From: Leptasterias polaris
Lineage: Eukaryota > Echinodermata > Asteroidea > Forcipulatida > Asteriidae
Reading direction: 5' to 3'
DNA length: 64,000 bases
NCBI GenBank assembly: GCA_037783415.1
Contig: JAZGTN010000150.1
Location: 4,712,001 to 4,776,000 of the forward strand
The translations under genes were made by a program, and so were the position numbers. Under the pieces are notes generated by a model, which had not been told where the DNA came from, made no database searches, and saw nothing but the letters and a program-made list of their open reading frames with translations. Every line of letters begins with the position of its first letter. The stretch's first letter is position 1. Positions 39,401 through 49,744 of the stretch are shown here, in pieces.

Positions 39401-42098
39401 TTCTGTTTTTCAAACATCGAGTTTATTATCACGCGCGATAAAAACTATTGTTTTACTCATTTCTCAGAAACGATAGCATTTTAGGCAGAAATATTTTAAG
39501 GAACCCTTTCTACCATTACTTACTTTAAATCATGTAAGTTATGTGTGAATCTGTGAACATTTGTGTTTTTCGATCTTACCAATAGTGTACAGGGCCTTTA
39601 AAAAGAACACCTTGTGCAAAAAAAACCTCAAAAAAACAATTTTTTAATTGTCCCTGCTTACAAAACCTAACAATTTAAGCTAATGAGTATAAAGTCACTC
39701 TGTAAACAAACTTGACACTGATTAATATAGTTCTGTTTACTTTTAACTCTGTATTTGCATACAGGCACACCCTCTGTATGTTTCAAAAGAACACCTTGTG
39801 CAAAAAAACTCAAAAAAAGCAACTCTTTAATTGTCCCTTCTTGCCAAACCTAAAAATTAAAGCTAATGAGTATAAAGTCACTCTGTAAACAAACTTGACA
39901 CTGATAAATATAGTTCTGTTTACTTTTAACTCTGTATTTGCATACAGGCACACCCTCTGTATGTTTCAAAAGAACACCTTGTGCAAAAAAACTCAAAAAA
40001 GCAACTCTTTAATTGTCCCTGCTTACAAAACCTAAATATTTAAGCTAATGAGTATAAAGTCACTCTTTAAACAAACTTGACGTGGATAATATAGTTATGT
40101 TTACTTTTAACTCTTCATTTGCATGCAGGCACACCCTCTGTATGTTTCATCAAGATAACAGCAATGAACAGAAACAATATTTTCCTTGTTTACTAAACCT
40201 AAAGTTACTCTGTAAACAAACTTAACACTGATAATTTTGCTTATTATCAATTCTGTTACTTGCTTACAGGCACACCCTCTGTATGTTTCAACAACTTGCA
40301 AAAAACTCACACAGCAATTATTTATTTTTTCTGTTTACTAACTTTAAAGTCACTTTGTAAACAAACTTGACACAGATAACTAGTTTGTTTACTTTTAACT
40401 CTTCATTTGCATACAGGCACACCTTCTGTATGTTTAAAAAGAACACCTTGTGCAAAAAACTCAAAAAGCAACTCTTTAATTGTCCCTGCTTACCAAACCT
40501 TCAAAATTTAAGCTAATGAGTATAAAGTCACTCTTTAAACAAACTTGACGCGGATAATATAGTTATGTTTACTTTTAACTCTTCGTTTGCATCCAGGCAC
40601 ACCCTCTGTATGTTTCAACAAGGTCACACCTACGCGCAAGGAAAAAAACAACAACATTTTTGATGATTTTCCCCGTTTACTAAGCCTAAAGTTATTCCAA
40701 GTTGACACAATTGTTTACTTTTAACTCTGCATTTGTATACAGACACACCCACTAATGTCTCAACAAGGTGACTTCAAAGTGCAAGACAAAACTCTCAGAG
40801 CTGCAAATTTAAAGCCTTCCCTATTTATAATCACTCTGTAAACAAACTTTACACAGATAGTTTTTTAAACTATTTACTCTGTAATTGTTTACTGCACACC
40901 CTTTGTATGAGTCATTAAGGTCACACCTACGTGCAAGAAATCCTCAAAACTGATTTTTTTTTAACTACCCTGTTTACTAAACTTGTAGTTACTCTTTAAA
41001 CGACTTGACACGGATAAATTGGCTTTGTATTTGTATACAGGCACACTCTGTTTATAAAAAAACAAAGTCATTCCTTCAGTGTAAAAACTCAAAATTTTAC
41101 ATCTTCCCTATTGACTAAGTTTAATGTCAATTTGTAAACAAAAAGATATATAGTGAAGTTTTGTTTACACTAAACTCTGTATTTGCATTTAGGCACACCC
41201 TCAGTATATTTCAACAAGGTCCCACCTGGGCGATAAAAAATGTAAAAGCAGCAACTTTTATGTTTTCTGGGGTTAGGTAATTTAATACTAATTTTGGAAA
41301 ACAAACTGGACACCTATAATTTTGTTTACTTTTAACTCTGTATTTGTTTACAGGCACACCCTGTTTATGTTTCAACCTGTCTTTTAACCTGTCTTAAGTC
41401 AATTAATAAATTTATTTAGTGTCAACTCTGCATTTGCATGCAGGTTCACTTTTTGTATGTTTCAACACACCTCAAGCAAACAAAAATCAAAGTAGCAAAG
41501 TTTAAATGGCCCTGTTTACAAAACCTAATGTAACTATGTTAACAACCTTAACCTTGATAATTTTGTTCAGTACTTTTTACATTGAACTCTATATTTAAAT
41601 TTAGGCACACTATCTGTATCTTTGAACAAAGTCACATCATGTGAACAAATATAGGTTCAAAACAGCAATTTTTAAATCTTCATGTTTACCTAAACCTAAA
41701 GTCACTCTGTAAACAACCTTGACAGACACTAATAATTTTGCTTACTTTTTGTATTTGCACACCCTCTATAATTATGTTTCAACAAGGTCAAACCTTGCAA
41801 ACAAAAAATCAAAACAGAAAATTTGTAGACTTCCCTGAAGACTAAACCTAAAAGCAGCTGTAGTCAAGCTTTGCAAAAATAATTTGTTTACTGTGAAATC
41901 TTTAATTGTACACAGGCACACCCTATTATGTTTTCATTTTTTACAACGCCATATACCTATGAAAACAAAACTCAATTTTTAACTCCATTCTTAAAAAGTT
42001 TTGAATTTAATCTGTGTATTAAACCTTAATTTACCATGTAAACGAATTTAAACAGATAAGTTTGTTTTTACTTTGAACTTGTTTGTTGCATACAGGCA
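36449..42098. repeat. second tandem array: diverged 135-190 bp subunits, three-subunit higher-order pattern
   Basis: More than 30 diverged copies of a unit built around CTGTATTTGCATACAG, then GCACACCCTCTGTATGTTTC, a variable stretch with AAAACTCAAAA, then CCTGTTTACTAAACCTAAAG and CACTCTGTAAACAAACTTGACAC. Distances between successive anchors from 38289 to 40593, after removing the MITE, run about 181, 134, 151, 182, 140, 142, 185, 183, 180, 140, 148 and 179. Three recognisable subtypes (linkers GAACACCTTGTGC, CAAGATCACAGCAATG and CAACTTGCAAAAAACTCA) recur in the same order, giving a higher-order unit near 465 bp. Copies are far more diverged than the 826-bp satellite, and divergence increases towards 42 kb. 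No gene is supported inside. Confidence 0.93.
39244..39596. mobile_element. 353-bp MITE at a TTTAAA target inside the second array
   Basis: Related subunits read CTGTATGTTTAAAAAGAACACC uninterrupted (near 38770 and 40431), and here the same site is split with TTTAAA on both sides (39238-39243 and 39597-39602), containing the TTAA target used by piggyBac- and Kolobok-type elements. The ends are inverted: GGTATTATACAGGATTGG at the left and, reading inward, GGCCCTGTACACTATTGG at the right. The interior has AACAAACCTGTGAAAATTTG and CAATTGGTCATCG, which I know from abundant echinoderm repeats. There is no ORF. It shares the CAATTGGTCATCG region with the element at 49745. Confidence 0.85.
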
Positions 42099-42494
42099 AC
42101 CCCCCTGTATGCTCTCTGTACATATGAGTTTTTAATTCACTTGGACACAATGAACACAAAATTTACAAGGCACAATTTTTATTTTTAGTTTGCTTTTGAA
42201 AATTACCATTTGCAAACAAACAAACAAATTATTCAGTCACTAAGAAATTTTTATTTTTATTGTTGGTGTGTTTGTATTATTTGTATTATTTATTTTACCC
42301 CCCTGTATGCTCTCTGTACATATGAGTTTTTAATTCACTTGGACACAATGAACACAAAATTTACAAGGCACAATTTTTATTTTTAGTTTGCTTTTGAAAA
42401 TTACCATTTGCAAACAAACAAACAAATTATTCAGTCACTAAGAAATTTTAATTTTTATTGTTGGTGTGTTTGTATTATTTGTATTATTTATTTT
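42099..42494 (+). repeat. 198-bp tandem duplication, two copies
   Basis: 42099-42296 and 42297-42494 are identical except for about one base (AATTTTTATTTT against AATTTTAATTTT). Each starts ACCCCCCTGTATGCTCTCTG and ends TTGTATTATTTATTTT. The first copy arises from the tail of the preceding subunit array (TACAGGCAACCCCCCTGTATG), so it looks like a fresh duplication at the array edge. Confidence 0.92.
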
Positions 42495-42534
42495 TTTGGT
42501 AGGGGGCTAAGTACAAGGCAAAGAGCAGATACAA

Positions 42535-42640
42535 GGCTCGAAATTAGCACTGGACCGTAGGCCCTAGTCCAGTGGTTTTAGCCTCAGGCCAGTAAACTCA
42601 GGACTGGACAAGTCTGGACCAGTGGTCTTGTGTTTTCCAA
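42535..42640 (-). repeat. dispersed repeat copy (TTTCGAGCC family)
   Basis: Read on the minus strand this runs AAAACACAAGACC...CAGACTTGTCC...TTACTGGCCTGAGG...GCTAATTTCGAGCC. A second, more degraded copy lies at 58063-58130 on the plus strand with the same order of blocks. It has no coding potential and no visible target duplication. Confidence 0.5.
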
Positions 42641-44177
42641 TTGACTAAAAGTACCTCACTGTGTAATATGTCTTTCCATAACTTCCAATATCTTTTAATT
42701 GGTAAATATCATTTCAATTGTGCCTTAAAGCATACCAAAAAAAATAAATAAATAAAGCTCTTTGAAGAAAGCTCTCTCTCATTACTTTCTGGTCTTGTAA
42801 AATAAATGCTGATCTAGTTAATATTATAACCTTAAAGCCCCGGGCTCTTGTGGATTTTTAATCTAAATTTGAGTCCTGAGATACATTTTAAAACCATTTT
42901 CTTCTTCATTTGCCTGATGTTATCCCAGAGAGAACTCAAACATGGAAATTGTTTCATCGTTTTGTTGTTCCCTGTATTTTCACAAAAGCACACCCAAAAT
43001 GAAGTAGAGGCTGACACACCAAATGTTATCCATATTATTTTTCAAAACATTCACATCTTTGACAACCCCAAAAATCCAAACCAACACTGGTCATTATTCT
43101 GAGTCAGAATAAACTCACACCATATTATTCACATATCATGCCTTTACAGAAACCCCAATACAATTTGCACCTGGATGGCCACATACAAGAGTCCGTCGTC
43201 ATACCAACTTTTATTGTTTGTGTGTGGCAGAAGCAATCATCTGACAGTTACCTTTGAATGCTATTCGAGACTGATTATGTTAATTACAACTTGGCATTTT
43301 GGAGCCCCACAAACATGACCAACCAATCATCAGCAGCTAACCACCTGTTGTTTGATTCAGCCAAAATGTAACATTCAACAATGTTGGTATATAATTGATA
43401 CCAGTTACCTATGGCCTAGCTCCAAAGTAATTGATATGGAAATACCGGTTATGAGAACTAGCTTAGGAACAGACTCGCGAGCGAGATGACTGATCATCAA
43501 TCAAGTATTGGAGGGCTGGCAACAATATTACGTTATTAACAACACGTCAGTTTGATGAGAATTTTGCCACTCGACCGCAACAAAGTTTGCTGGGTAAAGT
43601 TTGGAATTGGATGATCTTTATTTATTTGCATATTAAATCTCAAGAAATTATCCGGCATATTTAATGGGGAAAAAGTTTCCGCACCGGACCACCACATTCT
43701 GGGCGTTTTTTAAATGTTTTATTTATCAATATACGCCCGAGGGTGTATTGAATCGGTTGGTCTGTTGGTAGAGGGAAACAACATTTATGGTTTTTATACG
43801 GGGTCGGTTTAATTTTACCCTTAAAAGGAAAGGGAACTTTGCAGGCTGTCGCAGCTAAAACAAAAACTGGATTTACCATGTCAATTTAAAACAAAAAAAA
43901 GTCCCGTACATGAGACGTAATAATTATCATCACCATGACTAATGTAACTTTATCTTGTCAGACAGGGATGGGTATAAAACAATTTAGACTCAACGTCAGA
44001 ATGTTGACAGGTTGACATTCATGACATTGACAATTGAAGCCATGACATGTTATTTAAAAAACCTAACTAGACGAAGATACTTCGAGTATGACGGCAACAA
44101 TTAGCCAACAAAAATTCACAAACAATGTCGGTTTGGCAGTGTTTTTTGTGTTTTCCCCTCGTTTTTATCTTTTTCTT
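42641..44177. other. non-coding stretch, nothing definite seen
   Basis: AT-rich DNA with frames under 90 codons that show no recognisable domain on either strand. A GGTTGGTCTGTTGGTAGAGGG segment near 43755 faintly recalls a tRNA-type A box but has no paired B box. No exon with both good splice sites was found. Confidence 0.5.
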
Positions 44178-44185
44178 CTCCCCCA

Positions 44186-44202
44186 CCCCCCCCCCCCCCC
44201 CC
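44186..44202. repeat. C17 homopolymer
   Basis: A run of 17 C after CCCCCA, followed by a CT-rich tract of TCTCTCTCTATCTCTG. This is slippage-prone, and G-quadruplex-capable on the minus strand. It lies just 3' of the minus-strand exon at 44293-44435, inside its presumed intron. Confidence 0.9.
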
Positions 44203-44292
44203 GCACCTCTTTCTCTCTCTATCTCTGTATCAGTGAGTGTTAGTTTGTGGGCAGTTTTTCCACTTAAAGATAAAGGATTGTTTCTGACTTAC

Positions 44293-44435
44293 CCCAGACA
44301 AACTCTTGAAGTTCGTCTGAGTACGACTGCAGGGTCTGCATTGCTAACTCTGTGAGCCTCGTTTGGTCAGAGACATGGACATATGGAAGAGCGCTTAGTC
44401 TTCTGCGAGAAATGTTCCTCATGGTTGTCGTCGCC
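44293..44435 (-). CDS. coding exon of an unrecognised minus-strand gene
   Basis: On the minus strand an acceptor (T-rich tract, CTCCCGCAG) leads into an exon that ends at a consensus donor, GTCTGGG|GTAAGTCAG. An ATG in a good context (ACAACCATGAGG, first base 44422) opens a frame that stays open to the donor: MRNISRRRLSALPYVHV, then 26 further residues ending ELQEFVW, leaving one base (phase 1). The other two frames contain stops or lack an ATG. The frame is also open from the ATG back to the acceptor, so this could be the first coding exon behind a 5'-UTR intron or an internal exon. I do not recognise the family. The next exon would lie to the left, beyond the C17 run, and was not identified. 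A CRE/CCAAT cluster about 575 bp upstream could be its promoter. Confidence 0.5.
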
Positions 44436-45008
44436 CTGCGGGAGAAAAAAAAGGCACAATTAGTGAATTTTACAATATTAATTGTTTAGTTATGCATTCT
44501 GTGGCAAGATACCCCTTAAGTTAGGCCTTGGTCTGTTGGTCAAAATGTTTTGGGGTTTTTTGCAGGCTGGAAAGAGGAGATGGATATTGAGTTCTAACCT
44601 CTTTTTCAGACAAGAATTTTTTTAAATACGTAGTTTATTCTTACCTTCTGACCAGCAAACACTTTATCTGGGTTGAGGGTGTGAAACAGCTCTCAAAACT
44701 CATGGGAAAGTAATAAGAACTAAATTAAAATTGAACTAAAATGAACAACGCAATAACACAACACACCAGTTGAATTCCAGCTCCGCAGTGATTTACCCTC
44801 CTGCAGGCGGCCCCCAAATTGGGCAGCCGAATAGCAGTAATGAGGTTAATTTGTACACAAACATATGTAAATCTGGAATTCCGAGTGAACTTATCCCTCC
44901 GCCCGAAACATTTTAAAGATATTCTTCATACCCGACCACGGTGTACGAGTTGATTTCAAGGTCTAATTTCTGTTCCGCACAATTTTCCAACGAAGAATGG
45001 TCGACTGT

Positions 45009-45034
45009 GATTGGTGCCGAGTGCAATGACGTCA
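45009..45034 (-). promoter_or_regulatory. possible promoter elements: CRE and CCAAT box
   Basis: The perfect CREB/ATF site TGACGTCA lies at 45027-45034, and a CCAAT box (CCAATC on the minus strand) at 45009-45014. The pairing and close spacing, in locally GC-richer DNA, resemble a proximal promoter directing transcription leftward towards the exon at 44435. No TATA box is placed convincingly. Assignment to that exon is inference. Confidence 0.3.
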
Positions 45035-45062
45035 CCGTTTTCTCAGTTGCAGACGATAAATA

Positions 45063-46633
45063 AAATAAGATCCGGATCAGCGGCAAAAAGGTTGAGAAGA
45101 ATATTTTGCTCTTCCAAAGATAAAAGACCAAAAGCTGATAACAAAAGAATTCTTACAAATATTTGTGCGCACTCAAATCGGTCATGTCACGGACGTCCAT
45201 GGCTGCACACAGTACACGTTAATGATATGGGTTTGTCTCTGCATTATAAGAGCACTTTTAATAAATGGATACCATAGATTTTAAGTTACTGTTTTAAGAT
45301 CAATAAGTAAAATATATGTGAGGTGGCTAAGAAGATGTGTATAAGTAATTTTGACACATTGATAAGGGATCTCAAAATGATAATCAAACTAAATATCTGT
45401 AAAGTAACTCTGATGTCAGTCCAGATAATTATACGGTCAGAGGAGACAGGGGGATAGTGGGAAGGGATGTTTTAGAAACATTAAGTCACAAGTATTGTTA
45501 TGATATCATCGATAAACTAATTATGGTGGATGGGAAGCAAATAATTAGAGTGTACTCATATTTTCATGTATTTGAAAAGGTGATATATTTATAGATAGCT
45601 TCCAGCTATAGATCAAATTATCGAAGCTCTAATTTGCTTTAAGTCCAAAGGGTGGTGGTGGTCGGGGGGGGGGGGGGGGGGGTTGCAGCAGACGGGACCA
45701 GTGTGCTATTATTGAATATATCAAGAAACATCAAAGATATTATAGGCCCCCCCCCCCCCCCCATATGCAACTAAGAAAATAACGAAACTAAGACATAAAC
45801 AAAATAAACAAATAAAAAGACAAACAGACAAGTGCAGAAAAACACATCATTACAGAAGCACCGAAATATACTGAGCAAATACAAAGTTCACCACGGGCAA
45901 ACACGGATATACAGAGAGAGAAAGTATAGAAACAAAGACACATTTTAAGAAATAAAGAAATAGGTCAAAAGAAACCAAGAAATAAAGAAAAAAGGAAATC
46001 AAGTATAATTATACATAAATTCACACATTTTACAAATTTTAGGACCACAGAAGCATATATTCCATGGATTACTCGGGCCTTTGTTAGATATTCAAAAAGA
46101 CCTCGCATATCAAAAAACCTACATATCATGCCAAGCATGCATCATTGCCTTAGTATATCCTTCCCAAATATTCAAACTCACCCCCAACTTATGCTTCGTA
46201 GTCGAGAAAAGGGGCGAGAAAAGGGTGAGGAGGGAAGGCGACGTTTCGACCACACTCAACACCTTTTGCTGTTGATTCTGTGAGTTTGAAACACCATTTC
46301 ATACCAAATCAACTTTATGGTTTAGTTGCATCGCCAATTTTTGTATTTTATTTTTCTGGGGGGGGGGGGGGGGGGTGTTGGTTAGGGAGGAATATGTTTA
46401 TACAAATGTTCTATGTGTCAATGATTATACCGTACAATATTATGTTGATGGCTCATACACAAATTGAACAGTGTTAACATTGAAAGACACTTGTTGAAAT
46501 TTCTTTGGAATCACTTTGTGAATTTATTTTCACGATAAGACATCTCCCCAAGAAATCCTTTGTAAACTTTTCTCGCAGTAGTATTGTTTTACATTCTAAT
46601 AGGCCTATTTCTGTTATTAATGTTTTTATGCCC
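45063..46633. other. non-coding stretch with long G and C runs
   Basis: Contains G19 (45664-45682), C16 (45747-45762) and G18 (46358-46375), plus an A-rich segment around 45765-46010. Short frames here have no recognisable content. No exon is supported. Confidence 0.55.
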
Positions 46634-47012
46634 TTAAGGGAGGGTGCATTGTATACCTTTGGTAATTACTCCCCCAAAATAATGACTATAAACTGTTTAT
46701 AATGTTTAAGCCTATTTCGAGACACACCTCCCTCCCCTTCCAAGGAAAATTTGTTTTAGAGAGAGGGATTCAAAAACATTTTAATAGAAAAACGTTTCTC
46801 AGATTGTGTGTTCCAATTAGCATACGGATTATTCTTCCTGTGCGGATATAAGTTATAACCGCTCAACATTTTCGGCGATAGGTCAATCTCAAAAACACTA
46901 CCACCTAATTATTTTGAAATTAAATGTTCACAGCTAGGTTGGTTTTATTTATCTACTCATAATATATAAAAACTATCGAACCGTTAAAAAACCCAAAGGT
47001 ATAGCCTCCTTT
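46634..47012. mobile_element. MITE relative, about 380 bp
   Basis: The left end TTAAGGGAGGGTGCATTG, then TATACCTTTGGTAATTACTC, is mirrored at the right end, which read inward gives AAAGGAGGCTATACCTTTGGG. The left end includes a TTAA; a clean TTAA at the right is not seen. The interior holds CGAGACACACCTCCCT and AAAACGTTTCTCAGA, words I associate with a very common echinoderm MITE family. No ORF. Confidence 0.6.
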
Positions 47013-48378
47013 GCTGTTTCCCGAGTTACTAATATTGATTTTAATGTTTTCTTTTCACGTTGTTTCTGTTTACGATCCCTGTAATAACTCACAAAATAAT
47101 GAGTTGCCATCGTTCAGTAATTATATAGCGCAAAAATCCATGAAAAACATTAAGCTCTAAGGCGCTTTACAAAAAATATAAGGAAAGATTTAAAATAAAA
47201 AGTACCGTAAAAAGAAAACCACGACTGTACCCCAAAAATCTCAGTGAGATTTCCTATCGTAATAAAGAGTTATTTTAATATCGCTGAATAAAGAGTTTAA
47301 AACTTGCACTGAATGAACGATCAACCATTGATAACACCGAGCCAAAATATTACACCGAATAGGGCCTAAGTTTTAAGTCGTAATAACTATGATAGTGGTC
47401 GTCTCATAACTACTTGTATCTGATTATTAATTTGATACTCAAAATAAAATAAAAATTGATATCATCGTGAATGTAAAACAAGACAGTGTTATTTTATTTG
47501 TTTGTTTTCCTCGTAATGGCGCGGGATCCTCCGGTCATCAGAGCTAGAGCACTCTGAATTCATAACTTTTAGATGAACACACTACTAATATTTGTGAACA
47601 CGAATGCAGTTTTTTTATTATGTTATGTATACGTAGCGGTAATATGTGAACATTGCATTGAAAAGGGACACACACACACACACAACAATTATCCTTCTAG
47701 AACGTTTCTTTGACTTTATATGGCGTGCTTTGTTTAGATGTCCTCTTCAAAAACACCATAGATAATTGTTCAACCCCCGCGACGCGAGAGGGCGGGCTAA
47801 TCACTATGTGTTATTTTCCTCTGAGTTATGTCACGCCATGCTCTCCTCTCTGCCTCCCTAGCCTCTCACAAAACAAAATAGATCACGTAGAGCATGGAGG
47901 TACCTCCATGCGTTGAGGCTATGTAGTTGGATGATCACCATGATCAAAGAGTTCCAGAGAAACAGGCTTTACTTGTGGGCTGATACTGTTGCTGTTCTAC
48001 ATCTACTTCTAGTGTAGGTAAAGAGGTAAGCTCGCTCAGTCTGACTTTTGTTTTGTGTTTACCATTCTCGGTCTGCGGGCTGTGTGCATTTACATTACAC
48101 TGTAGACTAGTACAGAATGATTGATAGTTGTGATAATCCTAATCGTAACCCTCCATGATCCTCCCGATTGCAACTCGGTCTGTAGGGTGCATCTGCATCT
48201 GCATCTGTTTGCTACTGTGCAAACTCCAATAGGCTGGATATCTCGCACAGGGCGCAGTCACGATGCAAAGCAGCTATAGTGATCCGAAACGAAAGGGCCC
48301 CCCTTGCCTTGTGATTTGAAGAAGATTGCTATTGTTGGTTCTAGTCTTTAACTAGGTTTCTATAGTTACTATATCGTA
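47013..48378. other. non-coding stretch
   Basis: Holds a TATAGCGC...AAGGCGCTTTACA motif (about 47127-47172) of a kind common in marine invertebrate repeats, an (AC)8 microsatellite (47669-47684) and a 20-bp palindrome (47892-47911). No domain-bearing frame or well-bounded exon was found. Confidence 0.5.
47892..47911. repeat. 20-bp perfect palindrome
   Basis: The half-site GCATGGAGGT is followed directly by its exact reverse complement, with no spacer. The central GGTACC is a self-complementary core. It could be a dimer-binding site or a remnant of joined inverted ends; no partner feature decides between them. Confidence 0.85.
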
Positions 48379-48402
48379 GGACGCCCTGTATTCAGGGCGT
48401 CC
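48379..48402. repeat. GC-rich hairpin, 10-bp stem and 4-base loop
   Basis: GGACGCCCTG, loop TATT, CAGGGCGTCC: a perfect stem in otherwise AT-rich DNA. It has no following T run and no gene that it would obviously terminate. Confidence 0.85.
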
Positions 48403-48544
48403 CTGAAATCGAGGCAAATCTTTTACCTCTCTCTGTGCGCGATGTAAACAGTCCCTAGATACAATTTTTGTGGTTTGACTTGCCAAGCAAAGAGTCTCCT
48501 CTCATTTGACCAAAACTTAGAAACATGTAAGGCTCCATACTATT

Positions 48545-49065
48545 ACTAGTTAGCAGTTAGTTGGTGACTCCTGATGTCAGATGGCAGGCTTTTCCATTGG
48601 GCTATTGTTCTTGGCAAAAATGAGTATTTACAGTTCTTGTTTGGTTGAGGACGTCTAAATCATAATGCAGAAGTTTGTCTAGTTAATTGTCTTGATACCT
48701 CTGGGTTGATGTAGTCTGTAGAAGTTGCTGAGGTCAATTGATGCCAGATTATGTGAAGCTTTGTACAGGAGTCAGGAGTGTTAGTCGGGCAGCCAGCCTT
48801 CTTTCTTGTAATGATTTCCATTCCAGATCCTTTACCATTACCGAAACACTGTATACTGTATTTGCACTTCACAAATCTGGCTGCTCGGTTCTGAATTGCT
48901 TCTATAGCATTAATGTAGACTTGTTGATGGGGTCCCAGATAGTTGAACAATATGCTAACTGTGGTCTGACAAGGGTTCTATAGGCTGTAGCTTTGACGCT
49001 CTGTTGACAGTGGTGGAAGTTTCTACGAAGAAATATTATAAACTTACTGAGAGAGGGCTGAGTGA
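48545..49065 (-). pseudogene. LINE (non-LTR retrotransposon) reverse transcriptase 3' end, degraded
   Basis: The minus strand encodes the characteristic C-terminal region of Jockey/CR1/L2-type ORF2 proteins: FLRRNFHHC, then VKATAYRTLVRPQLAYC and STIWDP, then after a frameshift AIEAIQNRAARFVKCKYS, then (in other frames) a stretch beginning DLEWKSLQ, and finally YSFLPRTIAQWKSLPSDI just before a stop near 48555. The catalytic RT core and endonuclease are missing, so this is a 5'-truncated copy, as target-primed reverse transcription typically leaves. At least two frameshifts and several stops show it is dead. The exact clade cannot be fixed from this fragment. Confidence 0.8.
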
Positions 49066-49304
49066 GTCTGCACTCTGCTAGCCCACCTTGGTGGGCTGTT
49101 AAATGGTTATGGCTCTCTTTTATTATTAATTTAATTAACATCGGTCTTTAAACATGTTAAAGTTAGACTCTTAATCTTATCATAATGGCAACTATCACTA
49201 TGATGATAAGACCGATATAATAAAGGTAGCTCACTGAAAAAAGGCAGAGTAACCACATTTCTCATAAGTACCACTACCACTACCAGGCATGATATTCTTT
49301 ACTT

Positions 49305-49358
49305 TAGCCCCACTTGTGTGGCCAAGCTGAATCGTTGCCTTGGCCACAAGTGGGGCTA
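49305..49358. mobile_element. 54-bp foldback element (TAGCCCCA family), copy 1
   Basis: TAGCCCCACTTGTG(TG)GCCAAG, a 12-base loop, then CTTGGCCACAAGTGGGGCTA: a 20-bp stem with one 2-base bulge. GATATTCTT lies just outside on both sides (49291-49299 and 49359-49367), and the likeness extends to GATATTCTTTACTT against GATATTCTTCTACTT, which suggests a target duplication of 9 bp or a little more. It shares terminal TAGCCCCA/TGGGGCTA with the 75-bp element at 55214. It has no room for any gene. Confidence 0.7.
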
Positions 49359-49744
49359 GATATTCTTCTACTTTAATCTGATTTCACATTTTGTTTTCAT
49401 TCAGAAAAATCAACAAAACCGTAATTATATTTTCTAGAAGGTTCAAAACCCTTGGACATGTTTGTCAGCCTCTATACTCAATAATTTTTTTCTACATTTT
49501 TACAAGGGAGCCAAATACATCATGCCTCCCCTGCAAGTCTAGGCCTACGACACTAGTAGCACTACTACTCGGCCTACTCAGCCTCACACCCTTTCCTTTA
49601 TGACAACATTACAATTAGTATGATCATAGAGATAGAATCTAATTCTACCTCCATGGTATGATACTACACAACAAGGCTGACAATAACCTGCGACAATAAT
49701 GCATGTCCTCATAGTGACATAATATACAATTTACATTACATGTA

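Noticed and set aside
1..42098. CRISPR array
   Set aside because: Repeats are hundreds of bases long with no short repeat/unique spacer pattern, and the DNA is clearly eukaryotic.
36449..42098. Splice acceptors at every TTTGCATACAG of the second array
   Set aside because: The match is explained by the conserved hairpin motif; no paired donors or open frames follow consistently.
43750..43785. A second tRNA-like or SINE promoter (GGTTGGTCTGTTGGTAGAGGG)
   Set aside because: The A-box match is partial and no B box lies within 30-60 bp on either strand.
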